A DNA stretch of 64,000 nucleotides from Corydoras sp. C115 (taxonomy: Eukaryota; Chordata; Actinopteri; Siluriformes; Callichthyidae): assembly GCA_019802505.1 (NCBI GenBank), contig JAFMOC010000077.1:875001-939000 (forward strand). Direction: 5' to 3'. Numbering within the stretch: the first letter of the stretch is position 1; every line of letters starts with the position of its first letter. This document shows, in pieces, positions 60,801 through 64,000 of the stretch. Position numbers and translations under genes: made by a program. The notes under the pieces are model-generated. The model saw only the letters and a program-made list of their open reading frames with translations. It did no database searches and was not told where the DNA came from.

Positions 60801-61235
60801 AATACATAGTGGAGTCCGATTCGAATTAAAAATCACTCAAGTGTGTGAACAGAGATTTTGGATGCGGTGTAATCCGATTCAATCTGTCTACACAAATAAA
60901 ACCGATGAGGCAGACGATGGGAAAGAGGGAAAAACGATGCAAAACTGCTGCAAGTCTTTAAAAGCAGTGAGGAAAATGACGGCGTTAGTATTTCTGTAAC
61001 TCACCACGAGTGTAGGCACGCCGGCGACCAGAGCATAGAGCAGCGCGGGCGGGATGGCGCTCGCCTCCTCCGGTCCCAGGTACGGCTTGGTGTACGCGTT
61101 ATCGTAGCAGAAAAAGCCCTGGACGTGCACGTTGAACGTGTCCGTGTACTCGAAGTAGTAGGCCAGCATGACTGTCCCCGCCATTATCACCAGCTGGAAA
61201 TAGAGCATGGTGGTTAGAAGCAGGCTGGAGAGCAT
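37419..61235 (-). CDS. plppr5: PLPPR5, phospholipid phosphatase-related protein 5 (complete, six coding exons)
   Basis: A six-span neuronal membrane protein of the PAP2/lipid phosphate phosphatase superfamily, known to promote filopodia and neurite outgrowth. Exons: 61235-61005, 50804-50672, 48378-48128, 44319-44143, 41867-41748, 37448-37419; these total 942 nt, or 313 aa. All phases and GT/AG sites agree. Hallmarks include LAYYFEYTDTF, GDCCYLNPLVRR, TDIFVNAGQVVTGNLAPHF, KTFPSKEAALSVYAALYL, GINRVAEYRNHWSDVIAGF and RVESPLEK. The catalytic motifs are degenerate: C1 has GNLAP instead of GRLRP, C2 has PSKEA instead of PSGHA (nucleophile-side His lost), and C3 keeps His246 and Asp249 but has Asn238 in place of Ser. 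This fits a pseudo-phosphatase. The first ATG (61235) has a poor context; the one at 61208 is preceded by ACCACC and may be the true start (304 aa). A possible poly(A) signal is at 36764-36759. There may be two copies (a/b) in this fish, which cannot be told here. Confidence 0.95.
37760..38530 (+). mobile_element. Degenerate Tc1-like element in PLPPR5 intron 5
   Basis: The left end is AGTAAGTATTGAACACATG, typical of one fish Tc1 lineage. Downstream frames give AALYLDHYKWMEEKWHKNIK, then HVTGRLHVIEDRINGKMY, matching the central transposase region with many breaks. Confidence 0.7.
38616..38952 (+). mobile_element. DANA-like SINE, diverged full-length copy
   Basis: Head GGCGGCACAGTGGCTTAGTG, B-box GGTTCGAATACC (one extra difference), body and AGGATAAAGCAGAAGATAAT end. 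No clear target-site duplication. In PLPPR5 intron 5. Confidence 0.9.
39452..39539. repeat. 88-bp direct repeat, copy 1
   Basis: Matches 40233-40320 with about four differences. Both lie in PLPPR5 intron 5 and belong to no family seen elsewhere here. Confidence 0.9.
40233..40320. repeat. 88-bp direct repeat, copy 2
   Basis: Second copy, 781 bp downstream of the first. Confidence 0.9.
40982..41030. repeat. (TTA)n microsatellite
   Basis: About 16 trinucleotide units in PLPPR5 intron 5. Confidence 0.93.
41748..41867 (-). CDS. plppr5: PLPPR5 coding exon 5
   Basis: 40 codons from TTATAG/GTT to CAG/GTACCC. It finishes the last membrane segment (VVCVVHNF) and gives the cytoplasmic tail with MPRVESPLEKYIASQ. 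Reading through the donor adds only VPISVR before a stop, so intron retention could make an alternative C-terminus. Confidence 0.88.
41868..43230. other. plppr5: PLPPR5 intron 4, no feature recognised
   Basis: AT-rich intron without recognisable repeats. Confidence 0.45.
43237..43486 (-). mobile_element. DANA-like SINE, old copy with internal (CA)n expansion
   Basis: Diverged body (ACTCAGGACAGGGCGCCAAC) with about 50 bp of CA/CACG units where other copies have GTGTGTCTGTG. Head absent. Confidence 0.75.
44143..44319 (-). CDS. plppr5: PLPPR5 coding exon 4
   Basis: 59 codons, phase 0 at both ends (GTTTTAG/ATG and CTG/GTACGT). It encodes MYITCTVKTKGTRLAKP, a membrane segment, the C3-like motif NRVAEYRNHWSDV and the beginning of the last membrane segment. 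Confidence 0.95.
44387..44745 (+). mobile_element. DANA-like SINE with target-site duplication in PLPPR5 intron 4
   Basis: Head CGGCACAGTGGCTTAGTG, weaker B-box (AATTCGAATCC), (ATGG)n tail. A 12-bp duplication ATGTTTTATGTA lies at 44375-44386 and 44746-44757. It starts 68 bp upstream (in the gene's sense) of exon 4. Confidence 0.93.
44760..46770. other. plppr5: PLPPR5 intron 3, no gene; (AAT)n run
   Basis: AT-rich, with an (AAT)n tract near 45530-45560. No supported ORF. Confidence 0.45.
46775..47060. mobile_element. Non-autonomous DNA transposon fragment (Tc1-like end)
   Basis: ACCAGTCAAAATTTTCGACA resembles a common fish Tc1 terminal repeat. The interior (CAGGTATTATTTGGTTGGTG) is shared with 56540-56570, so this is a repeat family present twice here. 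Confidence 0.5.
47331..47530 (+). mobile_element. Second tRNA-derived SINE family, copy 1
   Basis: A-box-like GTGGTTAAGGAACCAG, B-box-like GGTTTGATTCCCC, then CCAGGCGCCATGTACAAG and CTGCCCACCACTC. Related in reverse to 54296-54500, distinct from the DANA-like family. Confidence 0.7.
48128..48378 (-). CDS. plppr5: PLPPR5 coding exon 3
   Basis: 251 nt, entered in phase 1 after GCTCCCACAG and leaving in phase 0 at GCT/GTGAGT. It carries the altered C1 region (VTGNLAPHFLTVCKPN), a Cys-containing extracellular loop (NYT glycosylation sequon at residues 156-158) and the altered C2 motif PSKEAAL. Confidence 0.95.
48500..49080. other. plppr5: PLPPR5 intron 2, no feature recognised
   Basis: AT-rich intronic sequence. 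Confidence 0.4.
49090..49131. repeat. Perfect 18-bp inverted repeat, 6-nt loop
   Basis: CTGCCACTTATGAACAAA, loop TTCCAT, then its exact reverse complement. In PLPPR5 intron 2. Confidence 0.95.
49140..50670. other. plppr5: PLPPR5 intron 2, no gene recognised
   Basis: No supported ORF. 50295-50345 (CAGCTTTACAGTGTTCTGAG, GTCCAAAGAGAAAGCTGA) is related to 58577-58620 and looks like a short transposon fragment. Confidence 0.4.
50672..50804 (-). CDS. plppr5: PLPPR5 coding exon 2
   Basis: 133 nt (44 codons plus 1 nt) between GTTGCAG and TTAG/GTATGT. It encodes ITVTEAVFFLMQYTSKD and GDCCYLNPLVRRIFRFLG: the rest of segment 2, a charged loop and the start of segment 3. It was too short to appear as an ORF from ATG. 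Confidence 0.93.
51735..51826. repeat. (TA)n microsatellite
   Basis: About 46 TA units in PLPPR5 intron 1, immediately left of a Tc1-like end. Confidence 0.95.
51841..52558 (+). mobile_element. Tc1-like element, 5' part only
   Basis: Begins CAGTCATGGCCAAAAGTTTT, a typical fish Tc1 terminal repeat. The transposase reads in two frames: YRIIKNFKERGSIVAKKAPG (about 52263-52335), then LRDRATSSAELAQEWQQAGV and AAKKPLLSRKNIRDRLIFCK. It stops abruptly at CAAAAG/GTAATTTG, before any catalytic residue; no right inverted repeat was found. Confidence 0.85.
52570..53440. other. plppr5: PLPPR5 intron 1, no gene recognised
   Basis: AT-rich, no supported feature. Confidence 0.4.
53450..53880. mobile_element. 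Long form of the fold-back MITE family, second copy
   Basis: CTGATAATGCACACCTCTGA and CTTCACATTCATATCAATG on the left; AATAAGGCACTCAAGATTGT, GTTACACATCTTTCCC and TTATTCAAAATAATACATG on the right, in the same order as at 22900-23315. Confidence 0.65.
54296..54500 (-). mobile_element. Second tRNA-derived SINE family, copy 2 (reverse)
   Basis: GTGGGCAGCCTTGTACATGG, AAGGTGCCTTGATCAAGGGT, GGGAATCAAACCAGGGAC (B-box on the - strand) and CTTAACCACAAACC (A-box region). Same family as 47331-47530. Confidence 0.7.
54510..56180. other. plppr5: PLPPR5 intron 1, no gene recognised
   Basis: A pyrimidine-rich stretch at 54665-54840 gives overlapping ORFs without domain character. Otherwise AT-rich. Confidence 0.4.
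56181..56395 (+). mobile_element. DANA-like SINE, old 5' portion
   Basis: Head GATGGCACGGTGACTTAGTG, diverged B-box, GGGTTTCCTCCTGGTTCTC. The body ends near 56377, where a 53-bp tandem duplication begins. Confidence 0.8.
56378..56489. repeat. 53-bp exact direct duplication with 6-bp spacer
   Basis: 56378-56430 and 56437-56489 are identical, separated by CATAAA. Confidence 0.95.
56500..56800. mobile_element. Interspersed repeat, second copy of a family seen at 46910
   Basis: ACAGAACAGGTATTATTTAGG and GAGCACTGATGAAGGATTGG recur near 46920 and 20370 respectively. Class not determined. Confidence 0.45.
56801..58690. other. plppr5: PLPPR5 intron 1, no gene recognised
   Basis: Short (TG)n at 57620-57638 inside a small GGCGTACATGTGCT duplication. 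A transposon fragment (AAGTTTATTAATTTATATAA) at 58520-58620. Confidence 0.4.
58693..58953 (+). mobile_element. DANA-like SINE with internal deletion
   Basis: Intact A-box TGGCTTAGTGGTTAGC, damaged B-box (ATGTTCAAAACTCC), and the stretch from the CCTCCCACAGTCC region to CCCCATATAGAG missing. (GAAT)n tail. Confidence 0.88.
58955..60183. other. plppr5: PLPPR5 intron 1, no gene recognised
   Basis: 59770-59815 holds a fragment of a widespread fish repeat (TTTATCCAAAGCAACCACAG). Otherwise featureless. Confidence 0.4.
60196..60548 (+). mobile_element. DANA-like SINE, full length with target-site duplication
   Basis: Head GGGCGGCACGGTGGCTTAG, (GAAT)n tail. A 12-bp duplication ACATTTAGGCAG lies at 60184-60195 and 60549-60560, with a third copy at 60745-60756 created by the next feature. 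It lies about 460 bp into PLPPR5 intron 1. Confidence 0.95.
60388..60793. repeat. ~203-bp tandem duplication of SINE 3' half plus flank
   Basis: 60388-60590 and 60591-60793 repeat the SINE 3' half, its tail, the target duplication and GCTAGAGTAAGAGGCACC. The copies differ by a few bases and in GAAT number. Confidence 0.93.
61005..61235 (-). CDS. plppr5: PLPPR5 coding exon 1
   Basis: 77 codons holding membrane segment 1 (about residues 10-30), the first extracellular loop (FFCYDNAYTKPYLGPEEAS) and the start of segment 2. The donor is CTCGTG/GTGAGT and ends in phase 0. This is the most GC-rich part of the window. Confidence 0.93.
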
Positions 61236-61735
61236 TTACAGGTCTTCGGTGCTGAAGCAGAAGAGCGCACTGTCGTGCTTTCCTCCTCTGACTCGCAGGC
61301 TCTGCTCATCTGTGCCCGTCACTGCAGATCGCTGGATGGCAGGGCACAACAGCAGGCGGTTGGAAGCTTCCAGCCATGTTACACGTTGCACCGAGCCGAA
61401 AACACCATCTATCTCTCACTCCCCCGAAAGCTTTACTCCTACTGAAGGCTGAACGGCAAGACGTGAGAAACAGTGGCGCTCAGGCTGCTGCGCTCTTCAT
61501 CCACCTGCTGCTTTCTGAAAATCACTCAGCTCCTCCAGCACTCCAAGCATCTGCCCAGTTCAGCCCCTGTGCGAGCAATACCCAACTACTAAACAACAGC
61601 CTGGGATTCTCCCCTCACTCCAATAAACCTGAGCAATAAATAGATACCGCAGCTTCTCTCTCTCTAGTCGTCATCTGCTGCATCTCCATGACTACACTAA
61701 CAACCCCAACCCCACACACAGAAATAACCATGTCA
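61236..61735 (-). other. plppr5: PLPPR5 5' flank and probable 5' UTR
   Basis: GC-richer than the rest of the window, with scattered CpGs, CT-rich runs (near 61655) and no repeat family recognised. Transcription of PLPPR5 should start here, but I see no clear TATA box or single initiator. Confidence 0.4.
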
Positions 61736-61961
61736 GAAAGGGTGTCATTCCTACTAAATAACAAGTGTAGAAAAATTATTCAACGTTTAGGTGTAAGGTT
61801 ACAGAAATGCACAGAGAAAAGAACTGAGCTCAAGTTTCATAGTAAAATAAAAGAATTCTATGACATAAAAGTCTAGCCTTTTAGCAAGACATGGAAGTTA
61901 TATACGTGTCATTTGTTCAGTGCATTTAATGGCACAGTAATGCTAAACTGGAAAAATATTT
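61736..61961. repeat. Long direct repeat left of a SINE (226 bp)
   Basis: Matches 62301-62537 with roughly ten substitutions and one 11-nt indel. It ends exactly where the SINE tail begins. Confidence 0.93.
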
Positions 61962-62300
61962 CATCCTTCATTCATTATCTCCCGCTTTATCCTCTATTAG
62001 GGTCGCGGTAGGGTTAGAACCAGGGGAGAACATCTCGGGCACTGGGCAGAGAGACCTAGGACAGGGTGCCAATCCATCGCTGGGCACACACTCACTCACA
62101 TAGACACACTCTATATGGGGCAATTTTGAGAATTCAATTGACTTGATCCATGTTTTTGGACTGTGGGAGGAAACCGGAGAACCCGGAGGAAACCCACGCA
62201 GACACGGGGAGAACATGGAAACTCCACCCAGATGGGGATTCGAACCAGGAATCCCTAGCGCTGAGAGGCGAACGTGCTAACCATTAAGCCACTGGCCGCC
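61962..62300 (-). mobile_element. DANA-like SINE between two long direct repeats
   Basis: (ATTC)n tail at the left and tRNA-like head at the right (AACCATTAAGCCACTGGCCG). The B-box is changed (GGTTCG to TGGTTCG context). It is bounded on both sides by the duplicated ~230-bp segment. Confidence 0.93.
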
Positions 62301-62537
62301 GAAAGGGTGTCATTCCTACTAAATAACAAGTGTAGAAAAAGAATTCAACGTTTATGTGTAAGGTTACTGAAGTGCACACAGAAAATAACTGAGGCCATAT
62401 TTGTTAGAAGTTTCATAGTAAAATAAAATAATTATATGACATAAAAGTCTAGCCTTTTAGCAAGACATGGACGTTATATACGTGTCATTTGTTCAGTGCA
62501 TTTAATGGCACAGTAATGCTAAACTGGAAAAATATTT
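62301..62537. repeat. Long direct repeat right of a SINE (237 bp)
   Basis: Second copy of 61736-61961. It begins directly after the SINE head. Confidence 0.93.
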
Positions 62538-62644
62538 TAAATGTGATATATGGACTGCTTTTATAAATCACAGAAGAAAAAAATCGAAACAAAACGAACC
62601 ATTTACTATAAAAAAATATTTTTATACAAATAAAAATGTAACTT

Positions 62645-62989
62645 GGGCAGCACGGTGGCTTAGTGGTTAGCACGTTCGCCTCTCAGCGCTAGGGATCCCC
62701 GGTTCGAATCCCCATCTGGGTGGAGTTTCCATGTTCTCCCCGTGTCTGCGTGGGTTTCCTCCGGGTTCTCCGGTTTCCTCCCACAGTCTAAAAACATGGA
62801 TCAAGTCAATTGAGTTCTCCAAATTGCCCCATATAGAGTGTGTGTGTGAGTGAGTGTGTGCCCAGCGATGGATTGGCGCCCTGTCCTGGGTCTGCCCAGC
62901 GCCCGAGACGTTCTCCCCTGGATGGGCATGGGGAACCACACCGCGACCCTAATAGAGGATAAAGCGAGAGATAATGAATGAATGAATAA
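62645..62989 (+). mobile_element. DANA-like SINE, full length with target-site duplication
   Basis: Head GGGCAGCACGGTGGCTTAG, intact A- and B-boxes, (GAAT)n tail. A perfect 13-bp duplication AAAAATGTAACTT lies at 62632-62644 and 62990-63002. Confidence 0.95.
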
Positions 62990-63012
62990 AAAAATGTAAC
63001 TTCTTACTTTAG

Positions 63013-63082
63013 ATGGGCATGGGGAGCCACCCCGGGACCCTAGAGAATTAAGTGGAAGATAATGAATAAATTAATTAATGAA
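63013..63082 (+). mobile_element. DANA-like SINE 3' fragment
   Basis: AGATGGGCATGGGGAGCCAC to AAGTGGAAGATAATGAATAA: the last ~60 bp of the SINE with a degenerate tail. Confidence 0.8.
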
Positions 63083-64000
63083 TATTTTAACTGCCGCTGA
63101 CTTAATACAAATGAGGTAGGTATTTTTGTTTAAAGCATATTGCATAGCTGTTTGTTATAATCCCATATATGATATGTGTTGAAAAGAGTTTAGAAAAAGT
63201 AAAAACTAGTGCTAATGCTAAATTGTGCTAAAGGACTCAATTACACGCAAGACACTTCATTAGAAGCACATTGTACAACTACTTATTAATTCAGTCATTT
63301 AATCATTTAATTGTTAGGCAGCAATGAAGCATAAAATCATGAAGACACTGGTACTGTGCACATTAACCATCAGAACGGGATAAAAAGTGAAATTATATTT
63401 TTAGTAGTATTACAGTAACCAGTGGGATTTTTATTTTCATGTCTCAGTTAACTCAGAATGGGGCAGTTATTTAAATGGCAAAGGCATCATTAATAAAAGA
63501 GGTAAAGACTGAAAAGTTTGTGCCAATACATATATTGTGTTTGTGTGGGGTTTAAGGTCAGTATTTCTTTTATCATTTTAGGTCATCAGGGATAATTACG
63601 GTCCTGTGGAACAAAAATAAAGCAAGATGTTGGGGGTCTTCAGTTCATATAGCAATTATATTTAAAGCCCAGCATTTGTGATGGAATGGGGGCACATCAG
63701 AATCCATGGCATGTTTAAATGTAAAGAACCTTATACTGGTATTTTGGAATATAGTTATCCAATATTTATCATCATCATCATTATCATCATTAACAACATT
63801 ATTATTAAGCTACAGACATTTTTTGTCTGTTTAAGTACATGATCAATTAGTCGTTTTGCAGACACTTTTATCCGAAGTGAATTACAAATAATCAATTTAA
63901 ATAATTTTTGTATTGCTTTGATCATTTTTCTGGACAAGGAGTTTGTATTGACAGACTCCATGAAAGTAAAATAATCAGTAAGGATTTCAAATCAACTTAA
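63083..64000. other. Upstream of PLPPR5, no gene recognised
   Basis: A (ATC)n tract near 63766-63795 and a fish repeat fragment (CACTTTTATCCGAAGTGAAT) at 63862. No coding signal. Confidence 0.4.

Noticed and set aside
10425..62939. tRNA-like genes with A- and B-boxes
   Set aside because: The box-containing segments continue into the SINE body and lack a foldable tRNA acceptor stem; they are SINE heads.

Overview
The window is nuclear DNA of a ray-finned fish, probably an otophysan teleost (species not determinable from sequence alone). The evidence is intron-rich vertebrate genes, a DANA-like tRNA-derived SINE family with about twenty copies, several Tc1-like transposons, hAT MITEs, and very long (TA)n and (TG)n microsatellites. 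Only about 2 kb of the 64 kb is protein-coding. All exons were assembled by hand from reading frame, splice sites and phase.

Layout: (1) 1-21,757 is the 3' end of SNX7 (sorting nexin 7) on the + strand. It holds a penultimate coding exon (8324-8476), a repeat-filled 12.9 kb intron, the last coding exon (21414-21491) and a poly(A) signal (21752-21757). (2) 28,640-34,860 holds a + strand gene that I do not recognise. It has a promoter-like block (full CRE palindrome, ETS site, CCAAT box), a leader exon with a consensus donor, a short exon, a 924-nt coding exon, and a terminal exon joined in matching phase and followed by AATAAA. (3) 37,419-61,235 is PLPPR5 on the - strand. All six coding exons can be placed and all phases agree (313 codons plus stop). 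SNX7 and PLPPR5 are convergent neighbours, the arrangement I recall for human 1p21; the unrecognised gene lies between their 3' ends.

The rest is intronic or intergenic DNA dominated by mobile elements: DANA-like SINEs, many with 10-14 bp target-site duplications; one nearly complete Tc1-like element with ~218-bp inverted repeats and several broken relatives; a pogo/Tigger-like element; a hAT MITE inserted inside a Tc1-like transposase remnant; and a fold-back MITE family.

The points most worth following up are the unrecognised gene, a SINE flanked by a ~230 bp direct duplication, a tandem duplication with a 69-bp templated filler copied from 5 kb away, the nested hAT-in-Tc1 insertion, and several large perfect or near-perfect palindromes. 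There is no operon, CRISPR array or prokaryote-type system.
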